Positions 49,028 through 60,267 are shown, numbered from the stretch's first letter. The stretch: DNA of 64,000 bases from 'Nostoc azollae' 0708 (GCF_000196515.1 NC_014248.1:4406001-4470000), one strand, 5' to 3'. A program made the numbers and translations. Notes: generated by a model not told the origin, from the letters alone.

Positions 49028-49599
49028 TTTTTGTTTGTTGCTAAACTTTCTAATTCTGTCACTACTCTTACCAATTCTGCGACTAAGGGTGTAAGTTGCT
49101 GTGTTTGGAAAGTATCTGCTAATGCATGATAGATAATACCAAAGAGTTCCTTCTTTACCACCTTAAAAAGGTTCCTAAACTGCTTCAGCAATCATGCGCT
49201 AGTCTTTGAGAATTGATCTGGCATTATGAAGTTTATCAGATGCAGAAACTAGCAACACTGAGGAGGACGCAGTATGAATATGGGTAATATACGCTTATTC
49301 ACGCTCTTTCCAAGGGGGTTTAGGTGTGGTATCTGGATCTGTACATCCATCATGGCTGTGACATTATCCCCAAATCGACGACGAATTTTTTTTCTGGTGG
49401 CTGGTCCTCCTTGGTCTTCTATGGCATCATGTAATAAGGCTGCGAGCGCTTCATCTTCGTTTGTACCATATTCTAAAGCTATGGTGGTTAATCCTAATAA
49501 ATGATGGCTGATGTAGGGAACACCTGAACCTTTGCCCACTTGTTTAGCGTCGAGTTTATGTGCCTAGGTTAAAGCTTGAGTAAAACGTTCTGATAGCAT
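49028..49599 (-). pseudogene. HD-domain protein (SpoT/YfbR-like) pseudogene
   Basis: From ATG 49599 the frame reads MLSERFTQALT, a stop, then HKLDAKQVGKGSGVPYISHH, EALAALLHDAIEDQGGPATR (with the HD pair) and IRRRFGDNVTAMMD. A frameshift near 49350 follows, with ASDKLHNARSILKD in another frame, and more stops. The C-terminal EGTLWYY and LVRVVTELESLA-type text runs to about 49028. HD enzymes of this class hydrolyse nucleotides such as ppGpp. At least four lesions. Confidence 0.75.
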
Positions 49600-49605
49600 T
49601 TTTAG

Positions 49606-49961
49606 TTAAACAGGTATTTCTGCATTATTGGCAGTATTATTAATGTTATGATCTGGTGTTTCAAGAATGGTAACGGTTAATTTGAAGCCTATAGTGTTTA
49701 GCCACATTGCTAAATTATAAATTGCTTCATTTTCCTGTTGGGATAATATTTCATCTAATTTTTCTCGATGTATTTTAGCTTGTTCAGGGGTACAATGTTT
49801 TTCTGCTAAGGCTTCTGCTACATTACATTACTTAATGCTAGTTTCAGTAATTCTGGTTCTGGATCTTGTTCTTCAAATACAGCATCAATATAACCTGCTG
49901 CATGATTTTTATCTTTGAGATGTGAGATTCAAAAGTCTTGATAGGGTAAACTTTTGAGCAT
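49606..49961 (-). pseudogene. HI1420-type addiction-module antitoxin relic
   Basis: It reads MLKSLPYQDF, stop, ISHLKDKNHAAGYIDAVFEE and PEPELLKLALSNV, then a frameshift into AEKHCTPEQAKIHREKLDEI and WLNTIGFKLTVTILETPD-type text ending at 49606. The order matches DNA-binding antitoxins of the HigA/HI1420 class. No matching RelE-type toxin is visible. It is divergent from the Phd-like antitoxin at 49984 with 22 bases between starts. Confidence 0.6.
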
Positions 49962-50153
49962 GGTTTAAGTCCTTGAAATTGCTATGAGTGTAATCACTAT
50001 CAATATTCCAGACGAACAATTACAACAACTGCAAGCAATGGCACAAACAAACGGTATTTCTACTGAAGAACTATTACGTACTACTATAGAAGACTGGCTC
50101 AATTATCCAAAAAGTGATTTTGAGCAAGCAGCAAAATATGTACTGAAGAAAAA

Positions 50154-51403
50154 CAGGACTTACGCAACTGGCACAAATAGGGGGCGGGATGTAGCCCTGG
50201 CACGCAACAATTGAACTCAAACCAAGCACATAGGAAGACTTGGGCGTTTTAGTTGCTGAATTAAATAATTAGAAAGCAATCGATGCTTGTTTTAATAAAC
50301 AGTTTGACCAGTTTGATAGGTTAAATTCTTTAATCTAATCCAACCCAACATTGCACAAGCAATATGATTTATTTGAAGCCTAGCTTTACGACATTGACAA
50401 GATTCAATGCCACTTATTTGTTTAATCTCTCGGTGAAACTCCTCCATTTTCCAACGAATTTTACACGCCTCTTCTACAACATTCGTAGAACTTTGAGATA
50501 AATCGTTAGTAGCGAGATAATCCGTTCTGTTGGTAGAAACAGCCACCCGGAATAGTTTCACTTTTTTCTGAGCGGGAAACCCTTTAATTTTTATAATTTT
50601 ACCACATTCTAACTCTTCAGTACTCCATTCTCATAATTCAATAGGTTTATCTTTTTCCTTGGCAAATGTATCATCAACTAACCGATTCTTGTTTAAAAGG
50701 TAATAATAAATTTTGTCTAAACTATTAATATACAGCATGGAACTATTCACTGCATACCATGTGTCCATCAAAACCGTATTAAATGGAAAAAGCTGATGAT
50801 ACACCAGGTTTTGCAGCATATCTTTCACATGGTCTATCTTGGTTTTACCATCCACATCAGCATTAAAAATACTGTAATCTATTACCCCAAATCTTTGAAC
50901 TTTAGGATTCACATAGACACAACTGACTACACCAATTCCTTTAAGTATGCCATGTTTATTACTACTATATTGTCTCCTCACCATCTCTATTTCTTCAGAA
51001 TATCTTTCGTGTAAAACACTATCATCAAATATGATGTACCCATTACCATCAGGTTCTACTACCTCTTTCACCTTATCCCATAGTAAAAGAGATGTTAACT
51101 TTTCGGTTTTTAAATACTAGTTAATTCCATCATGGCTAATACTTTCTAAATGCTCTGCTAAATTAGTAATTGTATAATTAATTTGACTAGTTCATAAGTA
51201 TTGGCAGTAATCAAGTTTAGTAAATCTCATTACCTTCAGCAACATTTATCTAATACAATCTCCTACCTATTTTCTCATGAATATTTCAATAATGTTTCCT
51301 GTTGCAGCTACTTCTTATGGGTTAACAAAGCTTTCGGTATCCGATTTTTTAATACCGATGTACTATATTCCACCCATCGCCTGTACCAGTTGCCTAAGTC
51401 CTG
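50154..51403 (-). mobile_element. IS4/IS701-like element, complete (copy 2)
   Basis: The ends CAGGACTTACGCAACTGGCA (50154) and, inward from 51403, CAGGACTTAGGCAACTGGTA are inverted repeats of about 22 bp. AAAAA flanks both sides (50149-50153 and 51404-51408), and removal restores the host antitoxin frame exactly, so the boundaries are secure. Length is 1250 bp. Confidence 0.9.
50292..51230 (-). pseudogene. DDE transposase of the 1.25-kb IS (copy 2)
   Basis: From ATG 51230 it reads MRFTKLDYCQYL, TGA, TSQINYTITNLAEHLESI, followed after a further stop by WDKVKEVVEPDGNGYIIFDD, VRRQYSSNKHGILKGIGVV, DTWYAVNSSMLYI and KNRLVDDTFAKEKDKPIEL. A TGA follows, then EWSTEELECGKIIKIKGFPA and the C-terminal HREIKQISGIESCQCRKARL. 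Both TGA codons are shared with the copy at 7665-8601. This copy lacks that copy's extra TAA, so it is the better preserved one. Confidence 0.8.
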
Positions 51404-51432
51404 AAAAATTCTGAATTTTACCGTCGTCTAGC

Positions 51433-51830
51433 ATGATACGGTACCTGATATTAGTTGAAGTCCTTTATCTGCACCGTCAGGTAATTAAGCAGTCTGTAGG
51501 AGCTTTGGGTATACGCGATTTAGGTTTATTACAATTAGCTGTAGCTAAACCAAAAATAAATGACTTTTGGAGGAGAAGATTTTGTATCCTGGAGTCATTG
51601 ACAAGGCTTCTGCATTGGGTTTCTCTCTCATCAAGAACCATGCCTTGGTAGATGGTAAAAAGCGCACTGGTCATGCAGTAATGGAAACCTTTCTGGTTTT
51701 GAATGGGCTAGTAATCGTTGCTGCGGTTGATGAGCAGGAACAGATAATACTTATCTTAGCAGATAGCTAGCTAGTTAGTTAGGGCGTGAAGATTTGACTA
51801 GTCACAGTACGGCGTAAATCCAACCATTCC
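51433..51830 (+). pseudogene. Doc/Fic-family toxin, frameshifted and truncated
   Basis: MIRYLILVEVLYLHRQVIKQ, ALGIRDLGLLQLAVAKPKIN is the N-terminus of a death-on-curing (Doc) toxin. A shift near 51570 leads into LYPGVIDKASALGFSLIKNH, then the Fic loop HALVDGKKRTGH, where the canonical HPFxDGNKR is altered at Pro and Asn. After LILADS a TAG at 51768 cuts off the usual REDF-type end, still legible in the next bases. Doc phosphorylates elongation factor Tu. This copy cannot make a normal toxin. Confidence 0.8.
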
Positions 51831-51836
51831 AAATCT

Positions 51837-52172
51837 CCGAAAAGCTGAAGCTGTATACATTTTGAATTTCGTTCGCGTAGCGTCTCCGAAGGAGATATTT
51901 TGAATTTTGTTAGCCTAGCTAGCTCTTCTGAAAGAAACATTTTGAATTCACAGCGGTACTAGCTGGTTGAACCAAAAGCAAAAGGTTGCACCAATTTAAA
52001 ATCAGGAATTTTTTATTCTTGCTAGTTCTTGTCAAAACAACAATATTTATGACAATTGAGCTAGAATTATTAAAGGTTCGTTACAGAATTGGCAAAAGAT
52101 ACCCAAATCTGTTACAACAGCCAAACATTTAGCTTCTTAATCTAAAAACACTAAAGTTCACCTAAACTCTGT
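51837..52172. other. typA upstream region with ATTTTGAATT repeats
   Basis: ATTTTGAATT occurs at 51859, 51897 and 51939, the first two separated by a small hairpin (GTCTCCGAAGGAGA). The typA promoter should lie in the remainder. No coding content. Confidence 0.4.
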
Positions 52173-53963
52173 ATGACGCTCCCAATTCGTAACGTCGCCA
52201 TTATCGCTCACGTTGACCACGGCAAAACCACCTTGGTTGATGCTCTTCTCAAACAGTCCGGCATTTTCCGCGAAGGCGAAGACGTTCCGGATTGTGTCAT
52301 GGACTCCAATGCATTGGAGAGGGAACGAGGAATTACTATTCTTTCTAAAAATACAGCGGTTCGCTACAAAGAAACCCTGATCAATATTGTTGATACCCCT
52401 GGACACGCTGACTTTGGTGGGGAAGTAGAACGAGTACTCGGCATGGTGGACGGTTGTCTGCTGATTGTTGATGCCAATGAAGGCCCAATGCCCCAAACCC
52501 GCTTTGTACTAAAAAAGGCTTTGGAAAAAGGTCTGCGTCCTATTGTTGTTGTTAACAAAATTGATCGCGGACAAGCTGATCCTCACGTTGCGGTTGATAA
52601 GGTTTTGGATCTGTTCTTAGAATTAGGCGCAGATGAAGACCAGTGTGATTTTCCCTATCTGTTTGCTTCGGGTATGGGTGGTTATGCCAAGGAAAACTTG
52701 GAAGCTGAATCGGTAGATATGCAGCCTCTATTTGATGCAATTCTCCGTCATGTACCCGCACCAGTGGGCGATCCTAACAAACCTCTGCAATTGCAAGTTA
52801 CTACCCTAGATTATTCTGAATATCTGGGACGGATTGTGATTGGTAGAATTCACAACGGTACTATTCGCGCTGGACAACAAGCTGCTTTAGTAGTGGAAGA
52901 TGGCAGCATTGTCAAGGGTAAAATTACCAAATTGATGGGATTTGAAGGCTTGAAGCGAGTGGAAATGACAGAAGCCACTGCTGGTTATATCGTTGCTGTC
53001 GCTGGTTTTGCTGATGCTTACATCGGGGAAACAATTACAGATCCTAACGAACCCCAAGCTTTACCACTAATTAAGGTGGATGAACCAACTTTGCAAATGA
53101 CGTTCTGGGTGAATGATTCACCTTTTGCTGGTCAAGAAGGTAAGCTAGTGACTTCTCGCCAAGTGCGTGATCGCTTGTTCCGTGAATTAGAAACCAACGT
53201 AGCTTTGCGTGTTGAAGAAACTGATTCTCCTGATAAATTCCTAGTTTCCGGTCGGGGTGAATTACACCTGGGTATCTTAATTGAAACCATGCGTCGGGAA
53301 GGCTTCGAGTTCCAAGTTTCTCAGCCACAAGTAATTTACCGTACAGTTAACGGTCAACCTTGTGAACCTTATGAACTCTTGGTTTTAGACGTTCCTGCCG
53401 ATGCTGTTGGTAGCTGTATTGAACGCCTGGGACAACGCAAAGGCGAAATGCAAGATATGCAACCCGTAGCAGGTGATCGCACACAACTAGAGTTTGTTAT
53501 TCCAGCCCGTGGTTTAATTGGTTTCCGTGGTGAGTTCATGCGGATGACCCGTGGTGAAGGCATTATGAACCACAGTTTCCTCGACTATCGTCAGCTTTCT
53601 GGTGATATTGAAGCCCGGAACAAAGGAGTTTTAATCTCCTTTGAAGAAGGTATTTCAACTTTCTACGCCATGAAAAACGCGGAAGATAGAGGTTCATTCT
53701 TCATCACTCCAGGAACTAAGGTTTATAGAGGTATGATTGTTGGTGAACACAATCGTCCTCAAGACTTGGAATTAAATGTTTGCAAAACCAAGCAGCTAAC
53801 TAACCACCGTGCATCTGGTGGTGATGAACTCGTGCAATTACAAGCACCTGTAGATATGAGCTTGGAACGTGCATTGGAGTATATCGGACCAGATGAATTG
53901 GTGGAAGTTACACCCCAGTCAATTCGTCTCCGCAAGATGGCAAAGAAATTAGCGAAACGTTAA
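52173..53963 (+). CDS. typA: GTPase TypA/BipA
   Basis: The 596-residue translational GTPase has [20 protein letters not shown] (G1), ERGITI (G2), [15 protein letters not shown] (G3), NKIDR (G4), then EF-G-like domains III and V and the TypA-specific C-terminus ending [12 protein letters not shown]. It binds ribosomes under stress and aids late ribosome assembly. Length is normal. A clear terminator follows. Intact. Confidence 0.96.
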   Translation: MTLPIRNVAIIAHVDHGKTTLVDALLKQSGIFREGEDVPDCVMDSNALERERGITILSKNTAVRYKETLINIVDTPGHADFGGEVERVLGMVDGCLLIVDANEGPMPQTRFVLKKALEKGLRPIVVVNKIDRGQADPHVAVDKVLDLFLELGADEDQCDFPYLFASGMGGYAKENLEAESVDMQPLFDAILRHVPAPVGDPNKPLQLQVTTLDYSEYLGRIVIGRIHNGTIRAGQQAALVVEDGSIVKGKITKLMGFEGLKRVEMTEATAGYIVAVAGFADAYIGETITDPNEPQALPLIKVDEPTLQMTFWVNDSPFAGQEGKLVTSRQVRDRLFRELETNVALRVEETDSPDKFLVSGRGELHLGILIETMRREGFEFQVSQPQVIYRTVNGQPCEPYELLVLDVPADAVGSCIERLGQRKGEMQDMQPVAGDRTQLEFVIPARGLIGFRGEFMRMTRGEGIMNHSFLDYRQLSGDIEARNKGVLISFEEGISTFYAMKNAEDRGSFFITPGTKVYRGMIVGEHNRPQDLELNVCKTKQLTNHRASGGDELVQLQAPVDMSLERALEYIGPDELVEVTPQSIRLRKMAKKLAKR

Positions 53964-53970
53964 TTTATTA

Positions 53971-54002
53971 AGGGTGGGTTTATTTTTCCCACCCTATTTT
54001 TC
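53971..54002 (+). terminator. Rho-independent terminator of typA
   Basis: AGGGTGGG (53971-53978), loop TTTATTTTT, CCCACCCT (53988-53995), followed by ATTTTTC. The stem starts 7 bases after the typA stop. Confidence 0.85.
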
Positions 54003-54275
54003 ATCTGTGTTCATCTGCGGTTAATTAAATTTACTTATCTTTGTTTTTCCAAAAAAGTTAAACAAGGCAATTTTCGCAATAAATCGCCCCTATTATCAAT
54101 AATTTAACGAAGTTTGGCTTTTTCAGCCATTGATATTGATATTGTTCCGACTTTTTGGTTTTTTTAGTTAAAATCCCAAGGTATTGATATATAGTTTTTA
54201 GGTCTTTTTTTCACACAGAGACGCAAAGAAAGAAAAAATTCAATACTTGCAAAATATACCTAAAATCAAAACCTG

Positions 54276-54611
54276 ATGCTCAAAAATATTGGGTTAACAG
54301 AAAGCAAAGCTACTGCTTTAGCAAGTATCACATTAGAGCAGTTTTTAAGACTTCCTTATATTGAAGAATCACCTGCTTGCAAATATATTAATGGAGAAGC
54401 AATTCAAAAACCAATGGGTGGTGCAAAACACAGTCTTTTACAAAAATGGTTAGTTGTATTTATTGGTGTTTTAGGCACTCATTATGAAGCTTTTCCAGAA
54501 TTGCGTTGTATTTGTGGCGAGCGTTTAGTACTTGCTGATGTTATGGTAATTTGTACAAATCAAATACCCTTAAATGAGAACGGTGATACTCCCTTCTCAC
54601 TAAAAGAATAA
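54276..54611 (+). pseudogene. Uma2/DUF820 family nuclease-like protein, truncated
   Basis: ITLEQFLRLPYIEESPACKY, INGEAIQKPMGGAKHSLLQ and AFPELRCICGERLVLADVMV form the N-terminal two thirds of the Uma2 family, a PD-(D/E)XK-like fold common in cyanobacteria. It ends at a stop after 111 residues, whereas the family runs to about 190; the missing part holds the rest of the catalytic core. 54003-54275 upstream contains nothing I recognise. Confidence 0.65.
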
Positions 54612-55694
54612 GGTCATAGTAATAGGGTAGAGGGATAATGCTTCTGCGTAAGGTGGAATCTCACACCCCTAATTTCATATTGGGAAGGGAGTAAGATAGT
54701 GTTTAACAAAAAAATGGTAATAATGATATTACCCACTCTATTCCTAATTATTGAAGGGATAGTTGGAAAAGCCTTATGATATTGTTTCTGAGTAAGATGT
54801 TTAGCCGCTGGGTGACGGCTAGTGTCAGGCCCGGTAATTCCACTCATCAACTTACACAAAACAATTTGTACCTTCAGGGAATTATACTGTTCGTCCTCAT
54901 TAACATCATTTGGGGTACAACTTTTCCACTGATTGAAAGAATAGTAATTAGTCTTTCGCCAAGTGTATTAATTGCCACGAGATTTGCCGTAGCAGCATTA
55001 TTTTTTAGCGTCAACTTGCGTTGGCTAAACGCCCTTTTATTACATGATAGTTTAATCTTGGGCATCTTATTTTTGCCTATCTAGCAACGGAAGCAATTGC
55101 TCTTGAGAGTATCCCCATGCCAACCAAGCATCATTTATTATCAGTCTGAGTGCAATCATAGTACCTCTAATGGGTTGGCTTTTGGGTCGTTACTTACCGT
55201 GGAAAACTTTCCTTGCAGCCGGACTGGCAGTTATTGGTGTCGGTGTGATGTTTTGGGGAGAGGGAATATTAGCAATTGGCAATTTGTTAATGATAGGTGA
55301 TGCTTTTCTGTAAGCAGTTTATACTCTTATTCTAGAACAAGTAGCATCCCACCACCTATCTTTATAACCTACCAGTATATAATTATTTGTAATTGCAGTT
55401 ATGGGCTTGATCTGGAGTAATACAGAATTAATTGAAGAGTGGAAGAGCATTAATGAAAATTGGGGTGTGACTATTTACCTGCGGCTAGTTGCAACTGCTC
55501 TTGTTATCTGGCTGCAAACAATAGCTCAACGCTGGATAGGATCTGAAGAAGCGGCTTTACTCTACACGCTAGAGCCAATATTTGGAGAAAAATTCTCATA
55601 TTGGTTACTTGGTGAACAACTGGCAATACTGCTCGGTTAAGGAAAAAGAGGGGGTAAGATCAAGAGAAATGTATTCGCGTTTTGTTTACGAGAA

Positions 55695-56080
55695 CTAACA
55701 GATTGACTTTTTCTCTTTGAGACTATCGTATAATTCTACCCAATTTTGCCTAAGATAATTAATACACGACTGCAAGTGGTAAATTTGGGTTCGTCTGGCA
55801 ACCGAGAGGACAGCATGAATATGATTTGGGCTTCCAGCCTTGCCTAAATGCTTATATTCGCTGAGTTTATCAGGTGATTGAGTAGGGAAAATAGGCTTGT
55901 TAGCCTACAACTTGTAATAGCAGTAAGTACCCTGCTGACCCGATGCTTAGTAACAGAAAACGCAACATCCAGGAGGTGCTACCTAGAAGCCTGAATTTGT
56001 TGAATAGATAGTTGTAAAGTCGCAATAGCTTGTTGTATTAATTCGGCTCTAGAAATAATATCCGAGTCTTTTGCAGGCAT
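55695..56080 (-). pseudogene. Possible passenger gene inside the IS4 element
   Basis: On the minus strand, ATG 56080 starts MPAKDSDIISRAELIQQAIA, then LQLSIQQIQASR and a stop. Further text in shifted frames reads KHLGKAGSPNHIHAVLSVAR and SCINYLRQNWVELYDSLKEK, ending at 55695. It looks coding-like but is not a known IS4 accessory gene. I cannot assign a function; the histidine-rich NHIHAVL is suggestive but unspecific. Confidence 0.45.
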
Positions 56081-56193
56081 TGACTTACGGGGGGAATGAG
56101 AAAAATTAACTTGTTCACGGAATATTTACGAGAACAAATACCCATTCATTTTATAGTTTTTTAAAACTATAATGAAACTGAACAGAGGTGCAA

Positions 56194-57447
56194 ATGTCAC
56201 TAATCAACTTTGAAGTCATTGCAGCATCAGTGGCCAAAGCGCAATTGCTTGTGGCGTTAGAACAAGTCATTCCCGCTCAAACTATACACAGAGCAATTAT
56301 CAATACTTCTTCTCAAGAACGAAGAGAAGGAATACTACCCACTCACGTAGTTGTAGCTTGAGTCATTGCCATGAGTTTTTCCTCAACTGACTCTATAGTT
56401 GATGTCTTCAAAAATCTGATTCAAGGTTTGAGTGGTTTACAAATACCCCATCGTCTACGTTTTATTGCACCAACTTCTTCATCAATCAGTGAAGCACGTC
56501 AAGGAATTGGTCCTAAAGAATTGGTCCTGGTGTGATGACTCGTTTGTTTGAAATGGTAGTAAAACCCCTGGCCACAATACAAACACCAGGTACTTTTTTG
56601 GGAGGATTAAGATTGATGGCTGTAGACGGAACAGTTTTTGATATCCCTGATACTCCAGCCAATGGTAAAGTATTTGGTTATCCTGGTTTACCACCGGGTA
56701 CATATCCAGCTTTTCCAAAGGCCAGATTGGTTTTTTTAGTAGAAGCAGGAACTCATGTAATTGTTGATGCTCTCTCTATTAAGTCCCTATGGAATTGGTG
56801 AAAGAAAAAGAGCAATTCAAATCCTTCCCAGTGTTGGGGAAGGAATGTTGTTAATGTGGGACAGGGGATTGCATTCTTTTAAAATGGTTCATGCCGCAAT
56901 CAAACAAAAGTGTCATATCCTTGGTCGTGTGCCAGCGAATGTGAAATTTGAGCTCGTCAAAACTTTGGGTAATGGTTCTTATTTGTCTTGGGTTGCACCT
57001 GATGGTAAATCTAAAAAGAAAGGTGCAAAGAGAATTCCTATTTGTGTAATTGAATATGTGATTGAAGATAATGGTTCTGATAAAGTATACCGTTTGACTA
57101 CTGATTTGATGGATATTTCGACTTTCCCAGCACTGATTTTAGCTCAAGAATATCATACTAGATGGGAAGCTGAGAATACTTTGGATGAATTAAAGGTGCA
57201 TCTATTGGGGCGTAAAACTCTGATTCGTTCTAAGAGTCCTCGTGAAGTAGTCCAAGAAATTTATGGTTGGTTGTTAGGACATTTTTGTATTCGTTGTTTG
57301 ATGTTCCAAAGTGCTTCCGAAGCAGGAATCTCGCCATTAGGTTTGAGTTTTACTGGTAGTTTACGATTAATTCGACGTGCTGTTCCTCAATTTCCACAAG
57401 CTGCTACTGAAGATTTACATCTATTTTATAGTTGGTTAGTTCCATAA
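56194..57447 (+). pseudogene. IS4-family transposase, broken
   Basis: MSLINFEVIAASVAKAQLLV, then a TGA near 56360 within THVVVA, a small disruption around 56520-56540 (a duplicated GAATTGGTCC stretch), and a shift near 56790. The remaining text is continuous: LRLMAVDGTVFDIPDT (first Asp), LLMWDRGLHSFKMVHA (second Asp) and ALILAQEYHTRWEAENTLDE (Y-(2)-R-(3)-E signature of IS4). Three lesions in about 415 codons suggest recent decay. Confidence 0.85.
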
Positions 57448-58234
57448 ATTTCATATTTAGAAATACCACCTCCTAAATTTAGAAGTAATCCTAGGATTCT
57501 GAAAAAGACGCGCTCCAAGTTCCTGAGTAAAAAACGATGTCATCGTGGTAGTACCACTGTCAATCAACCTTCTTTTATGTTTTTAACAACTGCTATTTAG
57601 TCTTATCATATTTTCGCTTTTCTACCTTTATATCTACCTTTATATTTGAGCAATTAAATATTATTTATTGATGGGGACACTCTTCTTTGTTCATAGTGTG
57701 GCTTTTCTGTTTTAACGGGGCTCTTAATTCTCGTAACTCAAACGCGAACTCTTTTCTCCTGATCTTACCTCCTCTTCTTCCTTAACCGAGCAGTATTGGA
57801 ACAACTGGGACTAAACGGTTTTATTGGTGCAGCTTTTGTATTATCTGCAATAGTTATCAGTCAAGAAAAATCTCAAAATTCCAAAGAGGATACAGCAGTT
57901 GATATCAGCAAAGCAACATTACTTGTTTTGGTTATCTCCGAGGAAAACCATAAAAAATTAACTAGCTTGGGATTGTTAGATGATATAAGTTAACCAAAGT
58001 TGCTATCTTTTAGGGTGTGTTATGAGTAAATAAACCTTAATTTTCTACTATCAGAACTCGGTTGATTTTTGATGTTGTTAATATAAATAATTCTCATCTA
58101 ATAAGCTGTTACTCACCTAAATTTAATATTTAGTGGCCTAGAGTCATTGTAGCAAGCCTTTTGGGCAAAAAAAGTAAATGCGTAACAGCTTAAAACTTGC
58201 TTTCTTCCTTTCTGCCTTCTGTCTCCTTAAATTT

Positions 58235-59396
58235 ATGAAAATCACCAAAAATATTACTAATCGCCTAGAAACCCACGCTTCATCTCCTAGTTATGGCGCT
58301 TGGGTATTAGCTGGCGTGGCTATTTGTTATTTAGGCGCTGCTATCAATACAATGGCTGGCTGGTTATATGTAATTAGTGGAGTCTGTCTTGCTCTTTTGG
58401 GTGTATCGGTCTTTTTAGCACGGCGCTCGCTCAAAAATCTAGTCGTCAAACGCGCTCCCATCCCACCAGTCACAGTTGGAGAGGAACTCAGCATTGAAAT
58501 AGAAATCTATAAATCCCACCCAAAAACCTGTAACCTTATTACAAGTTGCCGATATCCTGCCTTTTATTTTAGGTAAACCAATCAATAATCCCATTGATAC
58601 CATTGAAGGAAAAAATAGTTACCGCTGGCAATACTACCACCACACCCAGCATCGGGGACTATACAGATGGCAAACAGTAGAATTAGCTACAGGTGCGCCT
58701 TGGGGATTATTTTGGTGTCGTCGTCAGCGAGAATGTAAAGCTATAGCCATAGCCTATTCCACAGTCTTACCCCTCACCGCTTACCCATTAGTAGATGAAA
58801 TCGGCCAAGATGACAGTCAAAGAAACGATCCGCGAGGTAAACCGCTACAATTAGCAACATCAGGAATAGTGCCATCGCTCCGTCCTTATCGCATAAGTGA
58901 TCCCACCCGTGTCATTCATTGGCGTACAAGTGCCCCATACGGAGAATTACGAGTTCCCGAATTAGAAATTATTACAGGTGGACAAGAAGTAATAACTGCC
59001 CTTGATAGTGCTGCCAATTGGCAAGAAGAACAATTTGAATAAGCAGTAACCGCAGCACCATCATTGTATTTTTACGCACGAAGAAAACAACTACAAGTTC
59101 AACTTTGGACAGCAGCCACAGATTTAGTCAAAGGTGACATTACCATTCTCGAAACATTAGCAGTAACCAACCCCCTGGAAGAAGCGAATACACCGCCAGA
59201 AAGTTATCCTTGAATTTGGCTCACCCAAAACCCCATCACCTTATCTGCCTTACCACTGGGAAGTCGCTGGGTTTTATGGGAGAATGGAAATTCATCCTTA
59301 GAACAAGTCGTAATCAACGGAGATTACCCCGGTATCATTCTGCAAAGTGAACAAGAACTGCAACTTCAACTGCAAAAACCATTAACTTCATTATAG
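58235..59396 (+). pseudogene. DUF58-domain membrane protein pseudogene
   Basis: MKITKNITNRLETHASSPSY, two membrane helices (WVLAGVAICYLGAAINTMAG, LYVISGVCLALLGVSVFLA) and EELSIEIEI start the protein. A shift near 58520 leads to LLQVADILPFILGKPIN and the DUF58 core TSGIVPSLRPYRISDPTRVI HWRTSA. Stops at 59040 and 59212 follow and the frame ends at 59396. DUF58 proteins are often encoded beside MoxR ATPases and transglutaminases; none is adjacent here. Inactive. Confidence 0.75.
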
Positions 59397-59506
59397 GGAA
59401 CAGAAATCAATTCAAAAATCAAAAATCGAAAACTTCTACCTCCTGACTCCTGACTCCTGCCTGTTGTACAATGCAAAAAAATATTTAAATTATCAACGCC
59501 GATCCC

Positions 59507-59872
59507 ATGATAAATTCAGAAGTTAACACAAAATCCAGTGATAAAAGCCTAGAGGCAATGCGGCATTTTTCCGAACAATACGCCAAACGGACTGGAACGT
59601 ACTTCTGTTCTGAACCTTCCGTCACAGCAGTTGTAATTGAAGGTTTAGCCAAACATAAAGACGACCTCGGTGCGCCTTTATGTCCCTGCCGTCACTATGA
59701 AGATAAAGAAGCGGAAGTCAGCGCAGCCTATTGGAACTGTCCTTGCGTACCCATGCGAGAACGCAAAGAATGTCACTGTATGCTGTTTCTAACCAATGAC
59801 AACGAATTTGCTGGCGAAAGACAAGACATCTCTCTTGAAACCATAAAAGAAGTGCGGGACAGCATGGGATGA
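59507..59872 (+). CDS. ftrC: Ferredoxin-thioredoxin reductase, catalytic chain
   Basis: The 121-residue protein carries the full cysteine signature CPC-x16-CPC-x8-CHC (LCPCRHY, NCPCVPM, ECHCMLF) that holds the 4Fe-4S cluster and redox-active disulfide. With the variable subunit it passes electrons from photosystem I-reduced ferredoxin to thioredoxin, linking light to enzyme activity in the cytosol. Its TGA overlaps the next gene's ATG (ATGA), so the two are translationally coupled. Also called ftrB in some genomes. Confidence 0.95.
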   Translation: MINSEVNTKSSDKSLEAMRHFSEQYAKRTGTYFCSEPSVTAVVIEGLAKHKDDLGAPLCPCRHYEDKEAEVSAAYWNCPCVPMRERKECHCMLFLTNDNEFAGERQDISLETIKEVRDSMG

Positions 59873-60267
59873 GTGAACACCTGCCCCAAGAGTTTTGGCA
59901 AGGAGTAGAACAGTTCAACTCTGGACAGTTCTACGCTTGTCATGACACCCTAGAAGCTCTGTGGATTGAAGCAACTGAGCCAGAGAAAAGTTTGTATCAA
60001 GGCATTCTGCAAATTGCTGTAGCCTTATATCACCTGAGTAATCGCAACCTACGAGGAGCAATGATTTTATTGGGAGAAGGTAGTAATCGTCTGCGTCGTT
60101 ACCCAGGTAATGATTACGGCATAAACGTAGAAGAATTACTACTTGAGAGTGTGAAATTTTTCAAAGCACTCCAACAAACAGACCCAGAGAAAATTGCCAG
60201 TGGTGATTGGCATGAAACCGCAGCCTTGCCTTTACCAAGAATTTCCATGATTCAAAAGTTGAAGTAA
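59869..60267 (+). CDS. DUF309 domain protein
   Basis: The 132-residue helical protein has the DUF309 signature FNSGQFYACHDTLEALWIEA and YQGILQIAVALYHLSNRNLR. The family is common in cyanobacteria and chloroplast-bearing lineages and has no established biochemical function. It overlaps ftrC by four bases, so the pair forms an operon. Intact. Confidence 0.85.
   Translation: MSEHLPQEFWQGVEQFNSGQFYACHDTLEALWIEATEPEKSLYQGILQIAVALYHLSNRNLRGAMILLGEGSNRLRRYPGNDYGINVEELLLESVKFFKALQQTDPEKIASGDWHETAALPLPRISMIQKLK

Larger units (their letters stand above)
49984..51436 (+). pseudogene. Ribbon-helix-helix antitoxin split by an IS
   Basis: MSVITINIPDEQLQQLQAMA through EELLRTTIEDWLNYPKSDFE is a small antitoxin of the kind paired with Doc-like toxins. 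It breaks off at YVLKK where the IS at 50154-51403 is inserted. Removing the IS and one AAAAA copy restores AAG AAA AAT TCT GAA and a protein ending KKNSEFYRRLA. Its stop TGA (51434-51436) overlaps the ATG of the toxin (51433). The rebuilt protein is 65 residues. As it stands, translation runs into the IS, giving an altered tail. Confidence 0.85.
55624..57798 (+). mobile_element. IS4-family element with 10-bp target duplication
   Basis: The ends CAATACTGCTCGGTTAAGGA (55624) and, inward from 57798, the same sequence, are long inverted repeats. GAACAACTGG flanks both sides (55614-55623 and 57799-57808), in the size range known for IS4. Length is 2175 bp, longer than needed for the transposase, because about 500 bases on the left carry a second, antisense reading frame. 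Confidence 0.9.
54838..57993 (+). pseudogene. EamA/DMT-family transporter split by an IS4 element
   Basis: The 5' half reads LTQNNLYLQGIILFVLINII, WGTTFPLIERIVISLSPSVL, with a stop at 55081, shifts and stops to 55380. It resumes as MGLIWSNTELIEEWKSINEN and EEAALLYTLEPIFGEKFSYW LLGEQL up to the insertion at 55624. The 3' end resumes after 57798 as EQLGLNGFIGAAFVLSAIVI to a stop at 57991. These are the typical last helices of an EamA (drug/metabolite) exporter of about 10 helices. Lesions on both sides show decay beyond the insertion. The 5' boundary is uncertain. Confidence 0.75.
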
